Position numbers and translations under genes: made by a program. Below are positions 37,834-48,984 of a stretch of DNA of 64,000 nt, one piece after another. The stretch comes from Utricularia gibba (Eukaryota; Streptophyta; Magnoliopsida; Lamiales; Lentibulariaceae). The stretch lies in contig CM007990.1 of the NCBI GenBank assembly GCA_002189035.1, positions 4,774,001-4,838,000 on the forward strand, written 5' to 3'. A model generated the notes under the pieces. That model worked only from the letters and a program-made list of their open reading frames with translations. It was not told where the DNA came from and made no database searches. Numbering within the stretch: position 1 is the stretch's first letter; the number at the start of each line of letters is the position of its first letter.

Positions 37834-40800
37834 ATGGAGTTGAAACGTCGTTGGCCACATAACGTCAATGGCATTAGCCTTGATCCACAGCCAGATTGGA
37901 GTTTCAATGAATTGTTATCAGAGTTGAAGTCAATAGATAACAGGACCTCTAGTTCAGAGCTTTCTGGGCATTTTACAAAAAAACAACCCAAGTACGCATT
38001 CACCCCTTCTTACTAAGCTACATCAACTGTGCCCTCACTAAAACGTCATATGGAATTTTCAGACAACTGAAAACCACGAAGAGGAAGGGCAATGATGCTG
38101 GTGGATTTTCGGTAGGCATTTCAAATGATAATAGCTACGACACTGATAGTGTTTGTGAGGTTGCCATCTCGTCAGCTCAGGGCAGAAGATTTGTATGTGG
38201 TGAGCTCGATGAGAGGTACTTTCTGCATTTAGCATAGTTGCATGTAATGTATTTATCATGTTCCCTCGCAAGAATGATATTGTTTTGGTATCTCGGGTTT
38301 GAAACAATGGTGTTGCAGCTGCACAAATAAGCCAAATTATTTATATTTTGTTTTTTGGCGTCTTCTATTGTATGGGCAGCGATGATTCTGATAATGAAGT
38401 AGCTTCTGAGATTCAATGTTGGACGGGTAAGGCTAGTTTGGCTAAGAGTACACTCCACCAGCTGGCTAAGGATTACTTTATGAGTGCAATGGTGAGTTCT
38501 TGTTTTTGTTGCGTGTTCAAGTTTTAATTGGGAATTTCATGATTATCCGTTTTCTAAAACATATATTCCATCATATACTTCAATGGTAAATTGGTAGTGT
38601 TTGTAGTGCTCCATGATTAGCTGGTTCCTTCATAATAACAGGAAAAAACAAGATCTAAGATACAGTTGATGGAAGAAAAGCTAGCTGATGAATATGAAAT
38701 AACCATGTCTTCACTCAATGAGATTGATCGACATCGAGAGAAGCAGCATAGACTGGAGATAAAATTAGACATGGATTATAAGCAAACAATGTAAAAATCC
38801 GGATTTTGGTACATATGTTACAAAATGATAAGTCTTTCAATCGTGAGCTTGCAATACTAATTTTGTAACGTCACCAGAGCAGAGGCACTCGATTCTTATT
38901 TAACTCCTGTACAAAGAGACCGTGAGAATATATCACAATCTGAAGAAAGAAAAATTAGAGATGATGCAGCGCGTGAGGAGGCAAAAAGAAAGGAAAAGGC
39001 TCTCGAAAGACAAAAGGCTGAAGAAGAGGTTTTTTTTTCTGTTCTTAAATGCCATTTTTTCTAGCTCTACCACACTGAATCGTTTAGTACGACTGAAAAA
39101 AATCATGCTTATTGGATACCATCCATCTATTTCTCCTTTTGATTCATTTTGCTTAGGTAAGTTATCTTCTCATGTATTCAGTCCAGATTAAAAGCTGAGC
39201 TTGCTGAAAAAGCTAGAGCAGCGGAAATGGAAGCAGAAAAGAGAGCTGCTGAGGAAGCTGCAGCCAGACTTGCTTCAGAAAAATTAAAGGAGACCACTTC
39301 TGCTGCATCTGGGGATCCTAATGCTGTTTCACATGCGCAAGCAGGTTCTATGAACCCCTATATGTGTCAAGAGAATAGTTTCTTCTCCAAATTTTTCACA
39401 TGGGCTTCTTCAATTCTTTTCTACAGCAAAAAAAATAGTCAAAGCATCCAAGAATGCTCTAGAATTGGAGAAACGAAGAAGGAAATTTTGGGAAGAATAC
39501 ACTAATATGGGAGCGAGTGACCATCAGGTATTGCATTAAAAAATCAGAACTCTGATTTTCAGGTCGTTTTCTGTTCTCCCAAATTAACCTGGTTTTTTGG
39601 CTACACCGAATATCTCAATAGCTTAACTGAATTTGGAAGAAAAATAAATGCCGCTAGCCACATCTGTTGCTCACTTGAAAACCAGCAATAAACGTTTCTT
39701 CATGTGCAGGACTATGATAAACTGGGAAGAGTTATCCGTTTGAAACTTAGGACAATTACACACAGATTAGAAATCATCAGGTGATGTGTTTCAGAATGCT
39801 TTGGCAGATCTTCATCATGGTGGAATCTAAATTTTGTTATGGAGTCACTAAATTTGGTTTTTCTCCCATTGGTCTAGAACAAGAGCGGGTGAATTGGTCC
39901 ATATAATCAATAGTTCAGGATGCCCTCAGCACATCGGAATCAAGTTGTTTGTTGAAAAGGTCTTGCAGATTTTTCTCTATATTAATTTGCAGTATCTGAT
40001 TTCGGATGAGTTCTTCTCTGTCACCTTTGTATGCATGGTAATCGTGAGGTTCATAATGCAGATTTTGAGCATCTGCTTAACCCAGACCTCTCAAGCTGTA
40101 TTTGCTATCACTAGAGTAATAATTCTTGTGAATTCAAAGGTAAAACATCTAATAGTTCGTTTTTAGTGTATTATTTTGTCTGTCTTATGCACCAGCTGTT
40201 GCATGCGAAGGTAAAACATCTAATAAGCCAAGATTTATTTCTTTTCACAATATTTATACAGGTATAAACCCCAAAAGCATCTGCCTGGTTTCGTACCACA
40301 TTCTTCGGCATGATCCTGTGCAGCGAGATTGGATAAACGCTGCACAGTTCTGTATTGCCATTTTCTTTTTTTAGGTTCCACTCTCCCTCCTAAGGAGTTC
40401 TTCTTCCTTTCCAAGCTAGGTACCAGCCACCATGGACATTCTCCTTGCTGAGATGAATAGCGTTTGCATGTACACTGTTCCAAAATACATTGAATACTCA
40501 AAGGTATCCCTCACCTTATTTTCTGCTATGCTTCTCCGCAAAATCCTGCTGGTTTTGGAAATATGTTTCATTTTGTATGTATGCTTTCAGGAAGCGTTTG
40601 CAACTAAAAATTCTTATTTAAACGCCATTGGTTACAAAGAAAAAAGTGGGCAAATGGAGAGCAAAGAAGACTACATCAACACCTTGCAATCTTACATGAC
40701 ACTATATGGAGCGATAATCCAGGTTTTTCAGATCCTCTATGCTTTCTTTCACTGCTTTACGGTCCAATGATAGAAGTTTACCTCCTAAGACTCTCGTTCC

Positions 40801-41246
40801 ATCCCCCTGTTTGCTACGCCAGACTCAAGTCGATGGCTTTCATAATCCACATGGCCTGCCAGAGGGCTGGGCGTGGCTGGCCAGATTTTGCAACTCAATC
40901 CCAGCAAACCTTTACACCGCAGCCGCGTTGAGATCATTTCTCCAGGTAAAACCGAACTCCAATCCTTCTTTTCATGTTGTAAAACCTCTATATCCGGTGA
41001 GGTGAACAAGCAAAACTTCACCTGCAGGCAGCAGGCTACGCTCTCCACAGGAGGTACAGAAACCAGTTCGAAAAGCTGCTGACAATCATCACCAATGAGT
41101 TTGTGAGCTCGTTGGGAGCGGGTACCCTGGTGGAGAAGGAAAAGGCAGCCATCACGGATTACATAGCAGATCGTAGGTACCTGAAGGAGCCACCGGAAGC
41201 CCAACTCGAGATGGGCAGTTTAGTTTCCTCCGTGATCGATGATTGA
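37834..41246 (+). CDS. GLE1: GLE1, nuclear-pore mRNA export factor
   Basis: GLE1 sits on the cytoplasmic face of the nuclear pore and, in yeast and animals, activates the DEAD-box helicase Dbp5/LOS4 with IP6 to release exported mRNPs. The start at 37834 gives MELKRRWPHNVNGISLDPQP, followed by DWSFNELLSELKSID, which aligns with Arabidopsis GLE1 (VDGISIDPEPNWNF). Exons then encode an acidic stretch, a long Lys/Glu/Ala coiled coil (38640-39330) and the GLE1 domain: DYDKLGRVIRLKLRTITHRL, VHIINSSGCPQHIGIKLF and VIILVNSK. The domain continues with TMDILLAEMNSVCMYTVPKY, EDYINTLQSYMTLYGAIIQ and LPEGWAWLARFCNSIPANLY. It closes with AAGYALHRRYRNQFEKLL. The protein ends SSVIDD at 41246. The intron after 40139 has a duplicated donor-like sequence (see repeats). 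Frame appears intact. Confidence 0.9.
40137..40225 (+). repeat. Duplicated splice-donor segment in a GLE1 intron
   Basis: The 18 bases AAGGTAAAACATCTAATA occur exactly at 40137-40154 and again at 40208-40225, 71 bp apart. The first copy contains the exon end and 5' splice site (AAG|GTAAAA) of the exon encoding VIILVNSK; the second is a perfect decoy donor. Use of the second donor would add 71 bases and shift frame. Confidence 0.85.
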
Positions 41247-41979
41247 CAGAGAGCACTCTTTACCTATTCATCTACACAGCAGTGAGGCGTCCGGCGCAGC
41301 CGCCGACGACCGCCGGATATTGTACGGATGGAATGTATGCACTTGTTTTACTGTCATTGCAATGTACCAGTGAAGAAAAGCAGCCCCTTTTTCTGCTGTA
41401 AAATCAATTCAATTCTCCTAGATTCAGAATAATTTTTGAAACTTTTTTCAATTTTATTAGAAGTATGGTGGCTTTTCTCTTCAATTTCTTAGAATTGATT
41501 TATAAAATATGAGTATTAATTTTAACTCAATTTTTATTTTTTTTATACTTTAAGTATAATTTAATTCTACGATAATTATTTTAAAAAAATAGTCCTAGGC
41601 ATCATTCAAATTAAAGGCTCCCATCCGGCACATGATTCATGTGACTATTTAGGGACATTCAAGAGAGGCGAGGGCTGTAAAGTCATTTCATTAATATTAT
41701 AAATATAATTCTAGAAGAAAAGGAGAATATTATTCCGTAGACTTTGCAATTTGGGAAAAAAATGGAGGGCATGATTCTCATTTATAAATGATTTAAAAAA
41801 ATGAAAAATGTTGATTTCATTCTGATGTGGGGATCAAGGTTAAGTTAACTGTAATAATGATGGTAATTGCAGTGGGTTAGGTGGCAGTTTGACCAAGTCT
41901 ATCGGAGATCGATAAATGCATCAGCAGAGCTGTCAACTTCGTGCAGGCTCTCTCTTCCTTGTGACCTCCCATCCCATCT

Positions 41980-42028
<49 letters not shown>

Positions 42029-42356
42029 GCTCTGTCTGTCTGTATTTTTATGAGCCCACACATCCGAACGGCCTTTTTTTGCTTGTTCTTGCTTTCACCG
42101 CTTCACCCAATTGATTGACAGTGATTGTGAAGGGAGGGGGTATCCTAATCCGTGGTGGGTTGGTTTTATCTTGAGCGTAGTCTTTGTCCGGAGGGTGAAG
42201 TTGAAGTCTTGTTGATGTGGGTTTTGTGGGATTCGTCTTTTTATGTTTCTGCTGACCAGTTCTGATTCTGGGTTTGCGCGAAATTGATGAATTGCCTAGT
42301 TTTTGTTTCGGTTTTGGCTTGTAGTTGTTCGGGGAGACGGGGCGGTGCTGATTGAA
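41247..42356. other. Intergenic with CT microsatellite, GLE1 3' flank / phosphatase promoter
   Basis: The first half is AT-rich. At 41984-42025 lies an uninterrupted 42-bp (CT) microsatellite, 330-370 bp upstream of the phosphatase start codon and probably in its promoter or leader. CT/GA tracts of this kind are known binding sites for plant GAGA-binding BPC proteins. No gene seen. Confidence 0.6.
41984..42025. repeat. (CT)21 microsatellite
   Basis: Uninterrupted 42-bp CT tract upstream of the MKP1-like phosphatase gene. Confidence 0.95.
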
Positions 42357-44266
42357 ATGATCAGTGGGGAAGAGAAGGATCGGGGCCCAGGTGGGAAATG
42401 GAACAGTAAAGCGCGAGCTTGCTTGCCGCCTCTTCAACCACTTTCGATTGTGCGGTCAAGCGTTGAGGAATGGCCTAAAGCGGGTTCAGATGATCTTGGC
42501 GTTTGGCCAAATCCTGCTTTTTCAGGTGCCAAATCAGGATCTGTAACGCCGCGTGAGAAATCAACTCTTGATCATCACTCAAGAGAATTCGATTATAGGA
42601 AAGACAAGCTCGCGTTTTTCAATAAGGAGTGTTCTAGGATACTGGATCACATCTATTTGGGAAGTGATGCCATCGCAAAGAATCGTGAGATCCTACGGGA
42701 AAATGGGATCACGCATGTCTTAAACTGTGTCGGATTTGCTTGTCCTGAGTATTTTAAAGAAGAGTTGGTGTATAAAACTCTATGGCTACAAGATTGTCCA
42801 TCAGAGGATATCACAAGCATTCTTTATGATGTGTTCGATTATTTTGAAGATGTTCGTGAGCAAGGTGGTCGTGTTCTTGTTCATTGTTGTCAGGGTGTAT
42901 CCAGATCAAATTCTTTGGTAATAGCTTATCTTATGTGGAAAGATGGGCAGAACTTTGATGATGCTTTTCAGCAAGTAAAAGCCGCCAGGGGAGTTACTGA
43001 TCCAAACTTGGGATTTGCTTGCCAACTCTTGCAGTGTCAAAAGCGTGTTCATGCGATGCCTCCGAGCCCAGCTTCTGCTCTTAGGATGTATCAAATGGCA
43101 CCTCATTCACCATATGATCCCCTTCATCTTGTTCCCAAATTGCTTTCAGAGCCTGGTCCGGGTCGTCTTGACTCTCGGGGTGCTTTCATTATCCAAACTC
43201 CGTCAGCTTTATATATGTGGATTGGAAAACATTGCACCCCATTGATGTCAGATAATGCTTTATTGGCCGCATCCCAGGTTATTCATTATGAGCGAGTTAA
43301 GGGTCCTGTTATAGAGCTCCGGGAGGGTGAGGAGACAATTGACTTCTGGGATGCTTTAAGTTGTGGAAGAAGTTCCAATGATGGATCTCAAGAACAAGCT
43401 CCTGATAGTAGTTCGAATCAAGGGTCCGGCATTATTCCAACATCTTCTGGAAGGAAAGTTGCAGACTATGATACAGATTTTGAAATCTTTCATGGAGCAC
43501 TTTCTGGTGGTTTTGTGCCACCTTTTCCATTATCAGAATCCGTGACGGAGACATGCCTTCCTGCGAGAGAAAATGGTTGGAATAAATTGAGAAGAAAAAT
43601 TGCTACCGGTGCTGTAAAAGAATTTATCTTCTCTTCCAAATCAGAGTTCTCGTTTCCTCACAGGTAAAATGATGAAGTTGAGGCAGTCGACAGATATAAG
43701 GAAAGTGATGCTATCCGTTTTTGTAGCCGGATGCTGAAGTTGGGATGGAATGTTTTGCATTCCAGTCCTCGCCGACTCCTGCTCAGCATCATCCTGACAC
43801 CGTCTCTCTTCCCTTCCCTTCCCTTCAACTGCCTCCGAATGAACTAGTTCCCTTTCGCCCTTCATCTGCAGATTTCATTTACAGTGTAAATCCCAGATAT
43901 AAAACCCCATTCAGCGGAACTGGCATGAATTATATCTGTTAATTGTGATTCATTGGTTGGCCATCTTCTGGTGCAGAAAGGCTTAACCAAAGATGCAGAA
44001 TTTAAGATACTTGCTGTTTTTTTACCTCCCAACTTAAAATATATCATTTATGTCCACAAGAAAAGAAAAGGTACTTGCTGTTTGAGTTTTGGATTCGAAT
44101 CTGAGATTTTGTTGGAAATCTGAATATGAACACGCACCCAGTGTTTCTTCATTGGCTGGCAATATCTGCTCTTATATCCGCGTGGGGACATTCTTATTTT
44201 TCTTTCAGATTATGTAAGGAGCGTGAAGATGGTGAATTCAGTGAAACTCGAGGAGATCACAACTGA
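42357..44266 (+). CDS. MKP1-like dual-specificity phosphatase, short form
   Basis: Dephosphorylates MAP kinases in the Arabidopsis MKP1 family. The start at 42357 (MISGEEKDRG) leads into NSKARACLPPLQPLSIVRSS and EEWPKAGSDDLGVWPNP, conserved in MKP1. The phosphatase domain carries HIYLGSDAIAKN, ITHVLNCVGFACPEYF, QDCPSEDITSILYDVFDYF and the active-site loop VHCCQGVSRSNS (Cys and Arg present). A first gelsolin-like segment follows (LDSRGAFIIQTPSALYMWIG, EGEETIDFWDAL). Read straight through, the frame stops at 43667. A good donor at 43664 (CAG|GTAAAA) and a polypyrimidine acceptor at 44206-44208 add a 58-bp last exon ending at 44266 (RLCKEREDGEFSET). Both models give about 454 residues. Arabidopsis MKP1 is near 780 residues, with an N-terminal extension and a long Ser-rich C-terminal half, and both are missing here. 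Confidence 0.85.
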
Positions 44267-44895
44267 AACAAGCAGACTCTGAATGAGCCTAGAGCCATTC
44301 GGCGGAACCAAGTTCATATATAGTAGCTTAGCCAAAAAGCTATTCACGACTCCATGTAACATGTAGCATGTGAAAACTCCAGCTTTATGCCTGTGAGATG
44401 TGAGGAAGCAGAATTCATTTTCTTGCTATTGTAGAAAAAGAATTCATTTTTACGTTCGATTGTAATGAAGCAGACCATTTTCGAAGATGTTGTCTCGGTG
44501 CAAAGGAGTTATCCATAATTCTCAAACCAGTGCTAAAAAGATTCAAGCTTTCAGAGAGTCAACAGATTCCCTTGATGCGTCGCCATCCCTGCTATCTTAA
44601 CTGCAATTTGGGCAGTTGGTTGACTCCGCACATTATTATGATCCAGATGTGTGGTTTTAGGGATGTACTTTGGATCAAATGTTGAAATAATCCCACTCCC
44701 CTCATACCCGTTCTGGAAAAAGTTTTCCTTTTCATTCTTCTGGTAATTCTGAAAATCTGCTCCCCAGAATTTCACAAATCCAATGAAGCGGTTGTGGGGG
44801 AGTATTACACGCAATCCAATGTAGCCATTTAGGCGTGTTATTCTTCTTCCCAGCATTTATAAAATGCCGATATGTAGTTGAAACACGCTGGAGTC
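44267..44895. other. Intergenic, phosphatase 3' flank / APSE promoter
   Basis: Contains the 3' UTR of the phosphatase gene, a doubtful minus-strand ORF (44551-44856) and the promoter of the GH27 gene. Nothing else recognised. Confidence 0.5.
44551..44856 (-). CDS. Unassigned 101-codon ORF
   Basis: An open minus-strand frame with a mixed, protein-like composition: MLGRRITRLNGYIGLRVILP, then FIGFVKFWGADFQNYQK, and a polar tail ending at 44551. I do not recognise a family. It starts only 39 bp from the start codon of the plus-strand glycosidase gene, so its leader would overlap that gene's promoter. It may be an exon remnant or a chance frame. Confidence 0.2.
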   Translation of the reverse strand: MLGRRITRLNGYIGLRVILPHNRFIGFVKFWGADFQNYQKNEKENFFQNGYEGSGIISTFDPKYIPKTTHLDHNNVRSQPTAQIAVKIAGMATHQGNLLTL

Positions 44896-47800
44896 ATGGG
44901 GATTCTTCCGTTGAGCTCATTTTTCTGCATTTCTCTCTGCAGCCTTTTACCCCTAAGGTGTTCTCTCTCGCCCCCTCGTTTCTCTAATCTCTTACAAGTT
45001 ACAAGACGATTAAATTATTCGTACTGTTTCTTCTTCTTGTTGTTGTTCGACTGGTTCTAAAAATCAACAAGGAAACATTTTTTTTTCGTTTAATGGAACA
45101 TGGGATGAAATTGTTGTCTTTTTCATCATCTCTCTCAAGATTAGTTTTTTCGGGGTGATCTGTTTTCGCCATAACTACTTTTGGTGCATTCCTTACCAGC
45201 TCGGGAGTGAAAGAGTTAGCTAGCGTTCCACCGAAAGGTTGGAATTCTTATGATTCATTTTCATGGGTTATTTCTGAGGAAGAGTTCCTCAATAACGCGG
45301 AACTCGTTTCTCGTCACCTGCGTCAGTATGGATATGAGGTACTCTTCGGTTTGGCGCATAGAGATACATTAAACTTCAACTGGGCTCTTTGACAACGCCA
45401 CAAATTTAACCACTACCATGCAAATAGTATGTTGTGGTGGATTATCTTTGGTACAGGAGAAAAGTTGAAGGTGCTTATTCAGATTCATATGGCTTTGACG
45501 TTGTTGACGAGTGGGGTAGGTTGATGCCTGACCCTGGTCGATGGCCATCTTCCAGTTCTGGGAAGGGATTCACAGAAGTGGCTGAGAAAGTTCATCAGAT
45601 GGGGTTGAAATTTGGGATTCATGTTATGAGGGGAATCAGCAGGCAGGCTTTTGATGCCAAGACACCTATCTATGATGTTACCACAGTAAGGCACCATAGT
45701 ACCCAAATTCTGCTTTAGTTTTGAATCTTAAATTCTGCTTCAATTTGGCTCAAAACAGACGCTGTCATAAACTGAAACAATCTCATCATTTACAGGGTCG
45801 AGCTTACGAGGAGTCAGCAAAGCAATGGCGTGCAAATGATATAGGAATTTCAGAAAGGGAATGTGCATGGATGAAAAATGGATTCATGAGTGTGGACACG
45901 AACCTGGGAGCTGGCAGAGCGTTTTTGAGATCTCTCTACCAACAGTATGCTGAATGGGGTGTCGATTTTGGTACGATCTTGTATTCAACCTTGAGAGATC
46001 CCTTTTTGAATGTGTGCATCTTTCTAGAACTGAAGCTTTGAAAGCGTTCAATTAATAATTCATCCTTCTCTGTTAAAAAGCCTCTCTTTGCAGTTAAGCA
46101 TGACTGCGTATTTGGGGCTGACTTTGATCTTGCTGAAATAACGTACGTTTCACAGGTAAAGCTTTCTCGTGTTCATTCAGTTTCTTCAGATGTCATTTCA
46201 TGAACCAAGGAGAAGATAACCCGTACTTCATCATTTGCTTCATTTATCACTACCCTTTTATTTTGAACATAATCATGCAGGTATTGACTGAGCTTAACAG
46301 GCCACTGTTGTATTCGTTATCTCCGGGAACAAGTGTGACATCTTCGATGGCAAGGGATGTTAGCGGCCTTGTCAACATGTACAGAATCACCGGTGATGAC
46401 TGGGATACATGGCCTGATGTTGTTTCTCATTTCGACATTACACGGTGAGGGATTGTTTAAAAACAAAATTTGAAGCATCCCTGTATTGATTTTATAATGG
46501 AATATTGGGCGTTCTGTTTACTGACTTGTCATAGAGAATTAGCTGATGCAAATATGATAGGAGCAAAGGGGAATCTTGGAAGATCTTGGCCTGACTGCGA
46601 CATGCTTCCACTCGGCTGGCTTACTGATGCAGGTAGCAAACTAAACTGGTCTGATCATGAGGAAGAAAAACATTTGGAGAGTATCTTTTCTGCCAATGTT
46701 TAATGCTGATCCGCAGGTGGTAACCAAGGCCCTCATCGAAAATCTAAGCTTACACCGGATGAACAGAGATCACAGGTAATCTACGTGATCATCCTTCGTT
46801 TTGTAATAGCTATTTTATAAAGTAGTGTGCACACAAACTCTGTTCAGATGACTTTATGGTCAATGGTGAGGTCCCCTTTAATGTTTGGAGGAGACATGAG
46901 ACAGCTTGATGAATCAACTTTGAGACTGTTATCTAATCCAACACTGTTAGAGATAAACAACTTCAGCTCAGATAACAGGGAGGTATGATCCCAACTTCAC
47001 AATGGTGGTTCCGTAAATATACAGTTAAACTGTAGCTGTTCTGTTCCACATCTTCAGTTCCACTACATGGCAAGCGGAATTTCTGGTCAAAGAAGGAAAC
47101 TTTTACTAGAAGAACAAGGTGTGTCAAGTACACTTATGCTGAGACTAACTAGCTGTGAAGATTTGGAGGCAAGAGGCTGGTATACTGAAGCTATTGAAGA
47201 TGAAATTGAACGTGTATGCTGGAAAGACGAATTGAATGCTGGAAGGGAGCAGTTTTGCCTATACCAAAGAAAGCCTCTTCTTTCCATGTAACCAAGTTTT
47301 CTCTCTTGTTCTTGCATTTTGAAAGTATGTGACTTGAGCTGTTAGAGAGTCTGGTGTAGGGGTGAAGGAGCAATATATAAACATGAGCATCATGGCAAAG
47401 TTCAGCTACTAGAGAACAATGCTAGGGGATCCTGCCTCATTGCTTCTCCAAATCAGAAGGTTACTTCCAGAGGCATAAATGCAGGCATGTTTTCCCCTTG
47501 CAAATGGGATGATACAAACCAGGTGAACTCCATGTCTGATTCACAGATCAGTCCTCTATGTTTGTGATTTGTGATCCATTAAGTGAAGAAATCTTGTGGT
47601 CATAAAGATGTGGGAGCTGGCTCTGAACGGCACTCTGATGAATAGCTACTCCAGGTTATGTGCATCCATGCCAAGATCACAAGGTAATGCCTGATGCATA
47701 GATGCTTGTCATCTTTACCATCTGGCTGCTATCCTTCTGTAACTATGGTTGCCTATCACCTTGAATGCAGCATATTCTGCCTCAAAAATTCGTGCTTGGG

Positions 47801-48127
47801 TAGCGACCGGAAGAACAGGTTCGTTTCGATCTTCTAAACCTCATGCTGTGTTGAAGTGATTACTAGCTTCACATCTTTCACCTCTACTTCTGATCAGGAG
47901 AAATCTATCTTGCGTTCTTCAATTTGGGTGACGAGAAGGTTGCAATATCCATGACGATTCAGGATGTGAAAGCAGCACTTCCTGGGAAAACCCATGACTT
48001 TTCTGCATGCAAATGCAAGGAGGAATGGACTCAGAAAGACTTCGGAGTCGTAACAGGATCATTCTCTACAACTCTGGAAATCCATGGATGTGCTCTTTTT
48101 GTTTTGTCCTGCCCCGGGGCTAGCTGA
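44896..48127 (+). CDS. APSE: GH27 alpha-galactosidase-like / beta-L-arabinopyranosidase (APSE type)
   Basis: Secreted or vacuolar clan-D glycosidase. The closest Arabidopsis relative I recall is At3g26380 (APSE), which removes L-arabinopyranosyl and galactosyl groups from arabinogalactan. Exon 1 (44896-44959) encodes a signal peptide (MGILPLSSFFCISLCSLLPL) and splices to 45198, giving SSGVKELASVPPKGWNSYDS. The barrel follows in short exons: YVVVDYLWYRRKVEGAY, GFTEVAEKVHQMGLKFGIHV, RANDIGISERECAWMKNGF, and WGVDFVKHDCVFGADF, where the Asp of KHDC is the expected nucleophile. Then come RITGDDWDTWPDVVSHFDI (acid/base region), GRSWPDCDMLPLGWL and SMVRSPLMFGGDMRQLD. The C-terminal beta domain runs from about 47055, ending GCALFVLSCPGAS at 48127. 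Frame is intact across the joins checked. Substrate choice between galactose and L-arabinose is inferred from family resemblance. Confidence 0.88.
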
Positions 48128-48984
48128 AATGCTCTCTTGAGTCTTTGATCTCAATAAAATGTTGACCTTGCACGAAACAGTGGCACGAAAACCACAGGTA
48201 TCTGCTAAGAAAATATACTTCAGAATGGCAGCAGTGCTTTAAAGTCTAGAACCAGGAGCAGGAACTCAGAACTCAACGCTCTTTGTTCAAGTTCCAGCTG
48301 CTGCACTGATGCACTCAATAGCTTGCTTGCACATTCCAGACATGGTTGCCTCAGGTCCGTACACCTTCAACATCAAGAAAACAGCCATTAACAAATTTCT
48401 GTTTCAGCTCCAAGTGAAGCTGAGGGAGTTACTCATTTCACCTCAATTGGAATGCCGGTTTTTGCAGCAAGGCTTCTCATCTTGTCATGTCATTTCTAGC
48501 ATTTGGGGCCTCCTCTTCTGACATACAAATGCGTTCTAGCAGCCTTGAGCTTGGATTCCTGGTTCACAGAGAATTAGATTCACTGGAAGAAAACTCACTG
48601 GTTTCATGAACACGTTAGACAGAGTCACAGATGTGAGACTTGATTCTTCAACAAAAAAACCAAGGGAGCCACGTTCAGGGGGTAAACTGTCATTTTTTGA
48701 TACTATAGGGGTTGATATAAAAATTCGCATATTATCGAGGACCATGCGGCATCCGCATGGGTGAAGATATTGTAATGTGAAGGGCGCTGTGTGGAATAAA
48801 TAATAAATATTGGGGCCAATTTTTGAGTGGTTTGTTTTTATCGGATTCGGGAAACTTTCGAGAAACGGGGTTTTCGCTTTCTTGGCATCGGAAATAGCCT
48901 CGATCAGGCGGAGTCCGGCAGAACGAAATCAGGCATTGTGTTGGCGGTCGTGACTCTTCAGAGGCTTAAGTGAGTACGGGGGTG
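48128..48984. other. Intergenic, APSE 3' flank / SRPRB promoter
   Basis: Contains 3' UTR sequence and the leader of the next gene from about 48830. Short open frames around 48309-48521 show no recognisable protein. No gene called. Confidence 0.5.
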
